Shown: piece by piece, positions 1 through 7,074 of the stretch
How positions within the stretch are numbered: the stretch's first letter is position 1
How the letters are laid out: every line of letters begins with the position of its first letter
Source of the DNA: Bacteroidota bacterium
GTDB lineage: Bacteria; Bacteroidota; Bacteroidia; Chitinophagales; LD1
DNA length: 11,912 nucleotides
Assembly (NCBI GenBank): GCA_018267355.1
Contig: JAFDYP010000271.1
Location: 1-11,912 of the forward strand
Direction: 5' to 3'
Translations under genes and position numbers: made by a program
The notes under the pieces: generated by a model
Told to the model about the DNA's origin: nothing
What the model saw: only the letters and a program-made list of their open reading frames with translations
The model's database searches: none

Positions 1-727
1 CTACGCTATCAGAGCGGGAGATACTCACCTGTACGGAGCCGTACTGCTGGCCAAATATGTCAGAGTAGTAATAAGGTAAATAACTGCCATAACTGATGGT
101 ACCACCACTACCTGATGCGCCATAGCTGCCCGCAGGCGGAGCTCCCCACGCCGTAGGGTTACCTGCAAAAAAGTAAAAGTGAAATTGCACAGCAGGATTG
201 CTCATGACATTATGATTGATAAAGAAATAATGACTACCATTCTGGACCGAGGTATCTCCCGTCAGCATATCTGAGCCATATCCGTCGTTGTAATAGCCAC
301 TGTCACTGAGCATCATAGGGCTGCTGCCGGCTACGGATAGCTGATATTGGATGGAGCTGAACACCCATTTGTACGTATAAGTGCTGCTGATGATGATGGT
401 CGTATCGAGGTTTATTATATTATGGCATTTGGTGATTCCCTGCAGGGTTACATTATAACTACCTGCTGCCGGATAGTGGTGTACGGGATTCTGCTCTGAT
501 GAGCTCGCACCATCACCAAAATTCCACGTATAGCTCACAAAGTCAGATGAGGCTGTGGCTGTAAACGTGGCTTGAGTATAGTCATAGTGGCTGCTATGAG
601 AGTAGCTGATGCTGACGGTGGTATCACAGTATTGAGGTGTGTTCTTAGAAGGATCTGTCTGATCTTTTTTGCAGCTACCTACTGCTATGACTAGCACGAG
701 CGCACATACGGCTAATAGTTTGTTCAT
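1..727 (-). CDS. PKD-domain lipoprotein, 3' end outside window (partial)
   Basis: The frame is open from an ATG at 727 down to the window edge (242 codons), so only the N-terminal part is present. The product begins with a lipoprotein signal peptide: a short basic start, a hydrophobic stretch, then a lipobox ending in Gly17-Ser18-Cys19, followed by Lys-Lys-Asp. After lipidation on Cys19 it should be anchored in an envelope membrane, probably the outer one. Residues about 35-97 match a PKD domain, with the hallmark WNFGDG at 68-73 and the following xHxYxxxGxYxVTL strand pattern. The rest (about 100-242) is rich in Ser, Gly and Tyr and has no family I recognise. PKD domains are usually protein or glycan interaction modules on surface proteins, so a surface role is inferred. 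The gene stands alone, downstream of and co-directional with the sigma factor gene but separated from it by a terminator. Confidence 0.8.
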   Translation of the reverse strand, partial: MNKLLAVCALVLVIAVGSCKKDQTDPSKNTPQYCDTTVSISYSHSSHYDYTQATFTATASSDFVSYTWNFGDGASSSEQNPVHHYPAAGSYNVTLQGITKCHNIINLDTTIIISSTYTYKWVFSSIQYQLSVAGSSPMMLSDSGYYNDGYGSDMLTGDTSVQNGSHYFFINHNVMSNPAVQFHFYFFAGNPTAWGAPPAGSYGASGSGGTISYGSYLPYYYSDIFGQQYGSVQVSISRSDSV

Positions 728-787
728 ACTTCGGATTGGGGTTTGAAGGATCATTTTGGGATGACTAATATGGTACCGGTGTCATTG

Positions 788-818
788 CAAAATTTCACAT
801 TCAATCAAATATGTACAA
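788..818 (-). promoter_or_regulatory. Candidate Bacteroidota-type promoter of the PKD lipoprotein gene
   Basis: On the minus strand TTG (816-818) is followed after 20 bases by AAATTTTG (788-795). The Bacteroidota housekeeping consensus is TTG/TTTG, 19-21 bases, then TAnnTTTG, so this differs at one -7 position. Transcription would start near 780, about 50 bases before the ATG at 727. The call rests on motif and spacing only. Confidence 0.35.
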
Positions 819-836
819 TCCCTATTTATAGGGATT
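817..836. repeat. Perfect 9-bp inverted repeat (possible operator or hairpin)
   Basis: AATCCCTAT, two bases, then ATAGGGATT. On the plus strand it is followed by TTTAT, but no plus-strand gene ends here, so terminator use is unlikely. It overlaps the -33 side of the candidate promoter of the lipoprotein gene, a position that would suit an operator. Function is inferred only. Confidence 0.4.
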
Positions 837-883
837 TTATCTCGTGATGACACGTCGAACTTTGGAAATCGTATAATGCAAAC

Positions 884-903
884 TGCCGCTTTAGTGAGCG
901 GCA
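884..903. repeat. Perfect 7-bp inverted repeat, 6-base loop
   Basis: TGCCGCT (884-890) and AGCGGCA (897-903) pair perfectly around TTAGTG. It lies beyond the sigma-factor terminator in that gene's direction of transcription. It could be a back-up terminator, but neither side has a clean T-tract. Confidence 0.3.
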
Positions 904-948
904 ATTACATTTGTATATGGGCTGCTGTTGTTTGTTTGACTTATGGGG

Positions 949-984
949 CAAAACAAAGCCGCCACCTGATAGACAGATGGCGGC
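949..984 (-). terminator. Intrinsic terminator of the ECF sigma factor gene
   Basis: Read on the minus strand, 984-958 forms an 11-bp G+C-rich stem (10 Watson-Crick pairs and one G-T) with a 5-base loop. It is followed at once by TTTGTTTTG. It starts 24 bases beyond the stop codon at 1009. This is the strongest terminator in the window and separates the sigma gene from the lipoprotein gene. Confidence 0.8.
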
Positions 985-1008
985 ACTTTATCGAGAACAA
1001 TCAAAGAC

Positions 1009-1605
1009 TTACCCTATGTTGATGCGGCTCACATCTACATTGTGTTTTTCTATCAGCTTGCGCAGATTGATCAGTGCGTAGCGCATACGGCCCAGGGAGG
1101 TATTGATACTCACCCCGGTATATTCTGCTATCTCCTTAAAGCTGAAGTCGAAATAATGACGGAGCATCACCACTTCTTTTTGCTCCTCAGGCAGCATCTC
1201 GATCAGGTCTTTCAGTTTGTTTTCGCCCTTCATTACGTCCATATGAGCGTCATGCGGCACCTCGTCAAACTTCATGTACTTAAAGATATCGTCCCCCTCG
1301 CTGGTCACGATGCCTGGCCCGCGCTTCACCTTGCGGAAGTAGTCTATGCACAGATTGTAAGCGATACGCATCACCCACTGGATAAATTTACCCTCGTCAT
1401 TATACTTGCCGGAGCGCAGCGTATCTATCACCTTGATGTAGGTCTCCTGAAATATATCCTCTGCCAGGTAGGCATCTTTCACCATCATGTAGATAGAGGT
1501 ATAGACCTTGTCTTTGTGGCGGGCTACAAGGCGTTCGAAGGCCGTTTCTGAGCCGGAGAGGTACTGCCTGAGCAGTTCCTGGTCTGTCATGAGTGGTGTG
1601 CGCAT
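1009..1605 (-). CDS. ECF-type RNA polymerase sigma factor (sigma-70 family)
   Basis: A 198-residue protein with the two-domain layout of extracytoplasmic-function sigma factors. Region 2 lies at about residues 23-92 and includes the AEDIFQETYIKV segment (48-59) and the MRIAYNLCIDYFRK segment (79-92), which in this family contact core polymerase and the -10 element. Region 4 is at about 136-185, with LPEEQKEVVMLRHY (138-151) and the helix-turn-helix FKEIAEYTGVSINTSLGRM, which reads the -35 element. A low-conservation linker joins them. No anti-sigma gene is adjacent, so its control is not visible here. The start at 1605 (MRTPLMTDQELL) fits my memory of related Bacteroidota proteins; Met6 at 1590 is the alternative. 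The gene is monocistronic, divergent from uvrA, and ends in a clear terminator. Target genes cannot be read from the sequence. Confidence 0.93.
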   Translation of the reverse strand: MRTPLMTDQELLRQYLSGSETAFERLVARHKDKVYTSIYMMVKDAYLAEDIFQETYIKVIDTLRSGKYNDEGKFIQWVMRIAYNLCIDYFRKVKRGPGIVTSEGDDIFKYMKFDEVPHDAHMDVMKGENKLKDLIEMLPEEQKEVVMLRHYFDFSFKEIAEYTGVSINTSLGRMRYALINLRKLIEKHNVDVSRINIG

Positions 1606-1702
1606 AGACGTACTGTTTTAAGTGGTGATCTAAAAAGTAGAGTCTATGCAGCGATAGGCAGATGTTTTTTAGTAGTGGAGTAGCCGGAGTGGTGTATCAG
1701 GA

Positions 1703-1710
1703 CAAATGTA
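1703..1710 (-). promoter_or_regulatory. Candidate -7 element (TACATTTG) of the sigma factor gene
   Basis: On the minus strand this is an exact match to TAnnTTTG. It would place transcription start near 1695, about 90 bases before the start codon. No clear TTG lies at the right distance upstream; only TTTC is near. It may therefore be a weak or activator-dependent promoter, or a chance match. Confidence 0.35.
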
Positions 1711-1839
1711 AAATACAACTGCTGCTACCGTCGAAATATGATTATAAAATTGATTAACAAGGCGCGCAGACACTCTATTCACTGATTCCTTACGGTCTGC
1801 ATTACTGAAAGTAAAAGATTACTCTATAGCCTTTTTTGT

Positions 1840-1855
1840 TTTGGATATATCCAAA
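1840..1855. promoter_or_regulatory. 16-bp perfect palindrome, candidate operator
   Basis: TTTGGATATATCCAAA is identical to its reverse complement. It lies between the divergent sigma factor and uvrA genes, 277 bases before the uvrA start. It is followed by a direct repeat (GGTATTCC at 1864-1871, GGTATTTCC at 1872-1880) and an AT-rich inverted repeat at 1881-1901. The clustering suggests a protein-binding region, but no known regulator motif is recognised. Confidence 0.35.
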
Positions 1856-1880
1856 GCTATGGAGGTATTCCGGTATTTCC

Positions 1881-1901
1881 AAATAATTGTAAAAATTATT
1901 T
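1881..1901. repeat. AT-rich 8-bp inverted repeat
   Basis: AAATAATT (1881-1888) and AATTATTT (1894-1901) pair around GTAAA, with further T residues after it. It is terminator-like in shape but has no G+C in the stem and no gene ending upstream, so it is more likely part of the divergent control region. Confidence 0.3.
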
Positions 1902-1985
1902 TTCAGGTTAAACTTCACAGTGATCATGTAGCTCTTTAAAGCAATTTCCCGCTCCGCCTCTGTATCTCTGCGGGTTCCGTGGCTG

Positions 1986-2013
1986 TTAAAGTCCCCTTTG
2001 GGGATTTAGGGGC
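1986..2013 (+). repeat. G-rich dispersed repeat, copy 1 (upstream of uvrA)
   Basis: TTAAAGTC (1986-1993) is followed directly by the 20-base core CCCTTTGGGGATTTAGGGGC (1994-2013). The same core recurs exactly at 10560-10579 upstream of fbp, in the same orientation relative to the downstream gene. CCCC-TTT-GGGG within it can form a short hairpin. It resembles intergenic repeats I recall from Bacteroidota genomes. It ends 118 bases before the uvrA start. Confidence 0.7.
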
Positions 2014-2086
2014 TGGCAACTCCCTAAAACTTCTTAACACATCCCCTATACTCCGCCCATGTAATATAGAAGCGCCCCAAAACCCT

Positions 2087-2094
2087 TATCTTCG
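2087..2094 (+). promoter_or_regulatory. Candidate -7 element of uvrA (TATCTTCG)
   Basis: This matches TAnnTTTG at all but one fixed position and would start transcription near 2100, about 30 bases before the ATG. No clear TTG lies 19-21 bases upstream. No recognisable SOS box was found. Confidence 0.3.
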
Positions 2095-2131
2095 CAGCTT
2101 GCCTCCGGGCGCAAAAGCATAAATATTTCTG

Positions 2132-4975
2132 ATGCCGACCACCAGCACTAAAAAAGTTACCGACCTCCCTATAAAGAAACAAGCCGACACGAAGATCATC
2201 ATCAAAGGTGCGCGCGTACACAACCTCAAAAATGTGGACCTCGAGCTGCCCAAAAATCAGTTCATCGTTTTCACAGGGGTCTCCGGCTCCGGCAAGTCAT
2301 CTCTGTCTATTGATACGCTCTACGCCGAGGGCCAGCGCCGCTATGTAGAGAGCCTGACGTCTTATGCGCGTCAGTTCCTCAGCCGCATGGATAAACCGGA
2401 CGTAGACTATATCAAGGGACTCTGCCCCGCCATCGCCATCGAGCAGAAAGTGTCTACGCGCACCACGCGCTCTACTGTAGGTTCCCTCACTGAGATCTAT
2501 GACTATCTCCGTCTGCTCTTTGCGCGCCTGGGCAAAACTTATTCTCCCATCTCCGGCCAGCTCGTGACCAAGCACGAGGTAGTAGACGTGGTAGATTATA
2601 TCTTCTCTCTCGCAGAGGGCACCAAGGCTTTCATCTACTATGATGCACCCGTCAAAACAAAACTTAATGAAGAGCTGAAGCTCTTGCTGCAAAAGGGCTT
2701 TACCCGTATGAAGTGGGATGGAAACGTAGCCAAGATAGAAGACCTGATAGACAAACCTGAGATCGCAAAAGCAAAAGACAAAACTGTCAAAGTCCTCGTA
2801 GACCGTATCATCGTGAAGCAGGAAGAAGAGCTGAAATCCCGCGTAGCTGACTCGGTGCTTACAGCTTTCAATGAAGGTGGAAATGAATGCTATGTAGAGA
2901 CACAGGCCGCAGATAGTGATAAGATCAAGGGGTTGGTCTTCAACAATAAATTTGAAGCAGACGGTATGAGCTTCGAGCTGCCGTCGCAAAATCTATTCAA
3001 CTTCAATAACCCTTATGGCGCCTGCAAGAACTGCGAGGGATTTGGCTCAGTGATCGGCATCGACGAGGATCTCATCGTACCGGATAAGGGTCTGTCACTT
3101 TATGAAGGTGCCATAGCCCCATGGCGTGGTGAGAAGATGAGCGAATGGCTCGAGCCGATATTGAAGAAAGGTATCTACTTCGATTTCCCTATCCATCGTG
3201 CGTACAAGGACCTGACCGCAGAGGAGAAAAAACTTCTCTGGACGGGCAATGAATACTTCCAGGGGCTTACCTATTTCTTCCAGTACCTGGAGGAGAAAAG
3301 CTACAAGATACAATACCGCGTCATGCTCTCCCGCTATCGAGGCAAAACGACCTGCCCCGAGTGCCACGGCTCCCGTATCCGCAAGGATGCGCAGTACGTC
3401 AAGATAGCCGGCAAAGACATCTCCGAGCTGCTCATGACTCCTATCAAGGATCTCTATGCGTGGTTCAAAGAGATCAAGCTCGGTACGGAGGATAAGAAGG
3501 TAGCGGACCGAATTTTACTTGAAGTCAATAGCCGTCTGCAGACCATGATGGATGTAGGCCTGGGCTACCTCACGCTGAATCGCCTCTCCAATACGCTCAG
3601 CGGCGGCGAGACGCAGCGTATCAACCTGACCCGCTCCATAGGTAGCAACCTCACCTCCTCTATGTATATCCTCGATGAGCCGAGCATCGGCCTCCATCAG
3701 CGCGACACAGCCCGCCTCATAGACGTGCTGAAAAACCTCCGTGACCTCGGCAATACTGTGATCGTAGTAGAGCACGATGAGGACATCATGAAGGCCTGCG
3801 ACCACATAGTAGACATGGGTCCCGAGGCCGGTATACACGGCGGTGAGGTGGTCTATAATGGCCCAGCCAAAGACATCACCAAAGACAAACACAGCCTGAC
3901 CGGCAAATACCTGAAGGGCGACCTCAAAATAGACTACGACCGCATCCGCCGCCGCACAGCCAACTCTATCTCCATCATCGGTGCCACACAGCACAACCTG
4001 AAAGATGTAGATGCCAAGTTCCCGCTCAACTCGCTCGTGGTGGTGACCGGCGTGAGCGGCTCTGGCAAGACGACACTGATCAAGAAGATACTTTATCCCG
4101 CTCTCATGCGCCAGTTTGATGGGGGAGGGGAGAAGCCGGGCTCCTACCGTGAGCTGCGCGGTGATATGAAGAAGATCACCGGCGTGGAGATGATAGATCA
4201 GAATCCACTCGGCCGCAGCTCCCGCTCCAACCCCGTGACGTATGTCAAGGCATACGATGCTATCCGTGAGCTCTTTGCCCGCCAGCAGCTATCAAAGATC
4301 CGCGGCTATACTGCCGGTACTTTCTCCTTTAATATCGAGGGCGGCCGCTGTGAGAACTGCAAAGGTGAAGGCGAGGTGATCGTAGAGATGCAGTTCCTCG
4401 CAGATGTACACCTGAAGTGTGAGGTCTGCAATGGCCGCAAGTTCAAGGAAGATGTGCTGGAGGTAATGTACAAAGACAAGAACGTCTATGACGTCCTCGA
4501 GATGAGCATCGACGAGGCGCTGGAATTTTTCTCCGAGCAGAATGACATCGTACAGCGCATCGCGCCACTGCGCAATGTAGGCCTCGGCTATGTCAAGCTC
4601 GGTCAGTCATCCTCCACTCTCTCCGGCGGCGAGGCGCAGCGTGTCAAGCTGGCATCGTTCCTCACCAAAGGAGCTACGACTCAGCCTCTGCTCTTCATCT
4701 TTGATGAACCGACTACAGGCCTGCACTTCCACGATATCAAAAAGCTCATGTCATCCTTCCAGCAGCTCATAGAGGTGGGCCACAGCGTGGTGGTCATAGA
4801 GCACAATATGGACGTGATCAAATGTGCCGACTGGGTAGTAGACCTCGGCCCCGACGGCGGTGATGAGGGTGGCCACCTGGTCTATCAAGGCACACCTGAG
4901 GGACTGGTCAAGGTCAAGGAATCACATACCGGCTACTACCTCAGGGAGAAACTGGAAGAGGATAATCAGAACTAG
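2132..4975 (+). CDS. uvrA: UvrABC excinuclease subunit A (nucleotide excision repair)
   Basis: A 947-residue DNA-damage sensor that, as a dimer with UvrB, locates bulky lesions and loads UvrB for incision by UvrC. It has two ABC ATPase halves. First half: Walker A GVSGSGKSS (49-57), signature LSGGETQR (489-496), Walker B ILDEP (513-517). Second half: Walker A GVSGSGKTT (640-648), signature LSGGEAQR (830-837), Walker B with Asp858-Glu859. A complete zinc module CxxC-x19-CxxC lies at Cys740, 743, 763 and 766. In the first half, C298/C301 and C408/C411 are present, but the upstream CxxC pair seen in E. coli around residues 253-256 is absent. Length is close to the E. coli protein (940). The ATG at 2132 is chosen because conserved sequence begins about residue 21 and a promoter-like motif lies just upstream. 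There is no good Shine-Dalgarno sequence. The next gene starts one base after the stop. Confidence 0.98.
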   Translation: MPTTSTKKVTDLPIKKQADTKIIIKGARVHNLKNVDLELPKNQFIVFTGVSGSGKSSLSIDTLYAEGQRRYVESLTSYARQFLSRMDKPDVDYIKGLCPAIAIEQKVSTRTTRSTVGSLTEIYDYLRLLFARLGKTYSPISGQLVTKHEVVDVVDYIFSLAEGTKAFIYYDAPVKTKLNEELKLLLQKGFTRMKWDGNVAKIEDLIDKPEIAKAKDKTVKVLVDRIIVKQEEELKSRVADSVLTAFNEGGNECYVETQAADSDKIKGLVFNNKFEADGMSFELPSQNLFNFNNPYGACKNCEGFGSVIGIDEDLIVPDKGLSLYEGAIAPWRGEKMSEWLEPILKKGIYFDFPIHRAYKDLTAEEKKLLWTGNEYFQGLTYFFQYLEEKSYKIQYRVMLSRYRGKTTCPECHGSRIRKDAQYVKIAGKDISELLMTPIKDLYAWFKEIKLGTEDKKVADRILLEVNSRLQTMMDVGLGYLTLNRLSNTLSGGETQRINLTRSIGSNLTSSMYILDEPSIGLHQRDTARLIDVLKNLRDLGNTVIVVEHDEDIMKACDHIVDMGPEAGIHGGEVVYNGPAKDITKDKHSLTGKYLKGDLKIDYDRIRRRTANSISIIGATQHNLKDVDAKFPLNSLVVVTGVSGSGKTTLIKKILYPALMRQFDGGGEKPGSYRELRGDMKKITGVEMIDQNPLGRSSRSNPVTYVKAYDAIRELFARQQLSKIRGYTAGTFSFNIEGGRCENCKGEGEVIVEMQFLADVHLKCEVCNGRKFKEDVLEVMYKDKNVYDVLEMSIDEALEFFSEQNDIVQRIAPLRNVGLGYVKLGQSSSTLSGGEAQRVKLASFLTKGATTQPLLFIFDEPTTGLHFHDIKKLMSSFQQLIEVGHSVVVIEHNMDVIKCADWVVDLGPDGGDEGGHLVYQGTPEGLVKVKESHTGYYLREKLEEDNQN

Positions 4976-4976
4976 C

Positions 4977-5573
4977 ATGACAGCTGCAGATTTTAATAAA
5001 TACTGGGCTTCAGCTTATTCTAAGACCTTGCCAATATCATATCGATTTAAGCTTGATTATCCTGATAGGTGGCTTAGAATTCATTCTCTTCCACTATCCC
5101 AGCGATATGCAGCGACGGAGGATGAGTGGCAGATTATTCTTGATAGGCAAAACAAAGTTTTTACAGATTTGATTTGCGAAAATGGCTCCTTTATTCTCGT
5201 CTATTGCCATTATTTTTCTTCTGATGAAGGCCCCAACAAAGCATTGGGTAGCCGTGTTGACTCAGTCAAGAAAATTGTTTTTACCGAACTGGCTGCTATC
5301 AATCTTGGTCAGGTTGATCCAGATGTTTATTACCCTGAAAGTATGATGATCCCGATGATATGCGAAGAAATATGGCAAACGCATAAGTATGACAATATTC
5401 TGAGGGATATAGCGAATGACGACCTTAGGGCATTCTTCTTATCTATCAACAACGAATGCCTGATAGCTCCTTATGATGGCGGAGTAGATATGTTATTCAA
5501 AAATTCAGAAACCCGCGACTATTACAAGGCAATGTATCGCGATTGGTTATCTACCAAGCCTAGCGGTTGGTAA
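4977..5573 (+). CDS. Uncharacterised AT-rich protein, possibly DUF3885-like
   Basis: A soluble 198-residue protein with no signal peptide or membrane segment. The start is taken at the ATG at 4977, one base after the uvrA stop. The frame is open back to 4860, but that part overlaps uvrA and only translates uvrA codons out of frame. By eye the layout recalls DUF3885: a middle segment with an Arg/Asn-Lys helix and a strand (about 52-80, ending ILVYCHYF-like) and a C-terminal block, CLIAPYDGGVDML (161-173) followed by a Tyr/Trp-rich helix ending in DWLS. DUF3885 members typically have YDDRGMD at that place, so the Arg is missing here. Some families of this kind sit near polymorphic-toxin immunity genes; that role is speculation. 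Hand-counted 60-base lines give about 32-38% G+C against 52-65% in uvrA, suggesting separate origin. It is probably co-transcribed from the uvrA promoter and translationally coupled. Confidence 0.75.
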   Translation: MTAADFNKYWASAYSKTLPISYRFKLDYPDRWLRIHSLPLSQRYAATEDEWQIILDRQNKVFTDLICENGSFILVYCHYFSSDEGPNKALGSRVDSVKKIVFTELAAINLGQVDPDVYYPESMMIPMICEEIWQTHKYDNILRDIANDDLRAFFLSINNECLIAPYDGGVDMLFKNSETRDYYKAMYRDWLSTKPSGW

Positions 5574-5577
5574 ATCC

Positions 5578-6885
5578 CTACATATACGCGTGGTCCTTAC
5601 CATCAGCCATGTACTGCTTCTCTATCTTCTTTTTCACCAGGCTCGCTACCCACTTTTTGAATGGAGTAAGGTCCTTCAGCTTCGGGTTCTCACCATTCTT
5701 TTTGAAGCGATCAAAAAACGCCTTGGTAGAGAGCACTGCAAAGGCCGCGCAGGTATTGTGGTCCAGGTGGTCAGAGAGGTTTAGCAGCTTGATGTCCTTC
5801 TTGCCGGCCTTGGTCATCTTATCGTAAGCTACCTCTGAGTTCTTATACTTTACCTCCCTGTCACCCTTACAGTAGCAGAGTTGCACAGGAGCCTCTGGGG
5901 CCCAGTCGGTCAGGTTGTTCTCTTGCAGCCTTTTCAGGAATACGAAATTAGAGTCATTTTTAAATCGCTCTACCAGCTCAGGTTTTACCACATCGCTCGG
6001 TACAGCCGGCATTACTTTGTCCAGGTCGTCATAGGTCTTGGCCCGCACCTCGCCAAAGAATCCCGGTAGTAGGGTGTCATACGGAGAGCGGAATGCATTG
6101 TAGACATTAGGGTCGTTGAAGATATGATATGCCAGCTGGTACGAGATGATCAGGTAGGGCAGGTAGAACGGTTTAGGATATTTCACAAACATGTACTTAG
6201 CCTGCTCACCGGTCATGTCATAGGCACCGGACATAGGAGAGGTAGCCGTCACCTTAAAGCGGGGGTCATGCAGCGCCTCTATATACTTTTGTGCCGCAAA
6301 GGAAGAGTGCCCGCCTTGAGAGTAGCCCGTCAGGAAGAGTTGTCCATTAGTCTCATAGTTCAGTTGTTTCTTCAGCTCCTCTACAGCGTAGAGCATATAG
6401 ACGTATGACATCGCCTCGCTCCAGGCGTGTTGGTAGAGGTGATGGCCCTCGCCCTTGCCCATACCGTAGTAGTCGGGATACAGCGCCAGGTAGCCATCAG
6501 CGGCAAAGCCCAGGCACACGCCCTGCTGTGAGTCTTCATCTGTGATATCACGCGCCTTGCTGATCTGCGTACCATGGCCAAACATAAATGTCGGTACTTT
6601 CTTTCCCTTTGTTTTTGGTACGTATGCTATACCGGAGCAGTTGATCCAGGTAGCGCTGTCTATCCATGGTGCTTTGTAGATCACCTCGTAGATATCTACG
6701 TCATTCCGTATCGGCAGCGCTATGGTAGGGATGTGGTGGCGCTTCCAAAGAGCATGCAGGCTCTTTTTAGTGTGCTGCTTTACCAGTGTAGCGCTTACCA
6801 GGTAGGCCTGCGGCACATTGCTAAAGGATGCAAAGCTGCTGTACGAGATCAGGAGCACAAGCACGAGGGTCACATATCGTTTCAT
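5578..6885 (-). CDS. Secreted alpha/beta hydrolase (lipase/esterase-like)
   Basis: An exported serine hydrolase. The start chosen at 6885 gives a compact signal peptide (MKRYVTLVLVLLISYSSFAS); an in-frame ATG at 6906 adds seven residues and is the alternative. Numbered from 6906 (442 residues): an HGTQ-type strand-loop (111-114) for the oxyanion hole, the nucleophile elbow GYSQGG with Ser196, a probable acid Asp349 in KGDREV, and a probable His383 in DHLDHNTC (His380 is a second choice). The order Ser-Asp-His and the spacing fit the alpha/beta hydrolase fold. The overall arrangement resembles bacterial and fungal secretory lipases (LIP type), with a helical cap region at about 230-330. Substrate cannot be told from sequence; lipid esters, other esters or peptides are possible. 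It is convergent with the upstream-strand gene, with four bases between stop codons, and divergent from the coiled-coil protein gene. Confidence 0.9.
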   Translation of the reverse strand: MKRYVTLVLVLLISYSSFASFSNVPQAYLVSATLVKQHTKKSLHALWKRHHIPTIALPIRNDVDIYEVIYKAPWIDSATWINCSGIAYVPKTKGKKVPTFMFGHGTQISKARDITDEDSQQGVCLGFAADGYLALYPDYYGMGKGEGHHLYQHAWSEAMSYVYMLYAVEELKKQLNYETNGQLFLTGYSQGGHSSFAAQKYIEALHDPRFKVTATSPMSGAYDMTGEQAKYMFVKYPKPFYLPYLIISYQLAYHIFNDPNVYNAFRSPYDTLLPGFFGEVRAKTYDDLDKVMPAVPSDVVKPELVERFKNDSNFVFLKRLQENNLTDWAPEAPVQLCYCKGDREVKYKNSEVAYDKMTKAGKKDIKLLNLSDHLDHNTCAAFAVLSTKAFFDRFKKNGENPKLKDLTPFKKWVASLVKKKIEKQYMADGKDHAYM

Positions 6886-6932
6886 CGTATTGATTTTGGT
6901 CAGCATATTTACGTTTAATAGGTTAAGAAAAG

Positions 6933-6946
6933 TGTGTGGTTACACA
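6933..6946. promoter_or_regulatory. Short inverted repeat upstream of the hydrolase gene
   Basis: TGTGT-GGTT-ACACA, two 5-bp arms around four bases, 48 bases before the hydrolase start at 6885. It is operator-like in size, but such short symmetry occurs by chance. No TAnnTTTG motif was found for this gene. Confidence 0.2.
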
Positions 6947-7023
6947 TAAAATGAACGAACTGATAAAGAACAACGGTGAACTACTCATAGCTGACATATA
7001 ATAGTAATCTTAAGTCGGTAGGT

Positions 7024-7074
7024 TCTTTCCTCTCCCAAGGAGAGGAAAGATGCCGAAGGCAGATAGGTGAGGTG
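7024..7074. repeat. Intergenic hairpin repeat element with 12-bp perfect stem
   Basis: TCTTTCCTCTCC (7024-7035), CAA, GGAGAGGAAAGA (7039-7050) form a perfect 12-bp stem. A second mini-hairpin TGCC-GAA-GGCA follows at once (7051-7061), then GATAGGTGAGGTG (7062-7074). The gene pair here is divergent, so this is not a terminator. The module order (CTCTCC/GGAGAG hairpin, TGCCGAAGGCA, GGTGAGGT) matches intergenic repeats I recall from Bacteroidota genomes. CTCACCT at 7129-7135 is complementary to AGGTGAG at 7065-7071 and may mark the far end of the element. Confidence 0.6.

Larger units (their letters stand above)
1606..2131. other. Divergent intergenic region between sigma factor and uvrA
   Basis: These 526 bases hold no credible gene in either strand. 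They contain the candidate sigma-gene -7 element (1703), the 16-bp palindrome (1840), the direct and AT-rich inverted repeats (1864-1901), one copy of the G-rich dispersed repeat (1986-2013) and a candidate uvrA -7 element (2087). The first half is AT-rich; the base composition rises toward uvrA. Confidence 0.6.

Noticed and set aside
906..913. TACATTTG on the plus strand, an exact -7 match
   Set aside because: No TTG/TTTG at a suitable distance and no plus-strand gene follows before uvrA more than 1.2 kb away.
1042..1551. 169-codon open frame on the plus strand
   Set aside because: It is antisense to the sigma factor gene, whose frame has clear family motifs; the plus-strand translation is His/Leu-rich with no domain.
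2297..3994. Several long minus-strand open frames inside uvrA
   Set aside because: They are mirror images of uvrA codons; the plus frame carries all UvrA motifs.
4860..4976. Upstream extension of the AT-rich gene overlapping uvrA
   Set aside because: The 39 extra codons are an out-of-frame reading of the uvrA end; the ATG one base after the uvrA stop is a better start.
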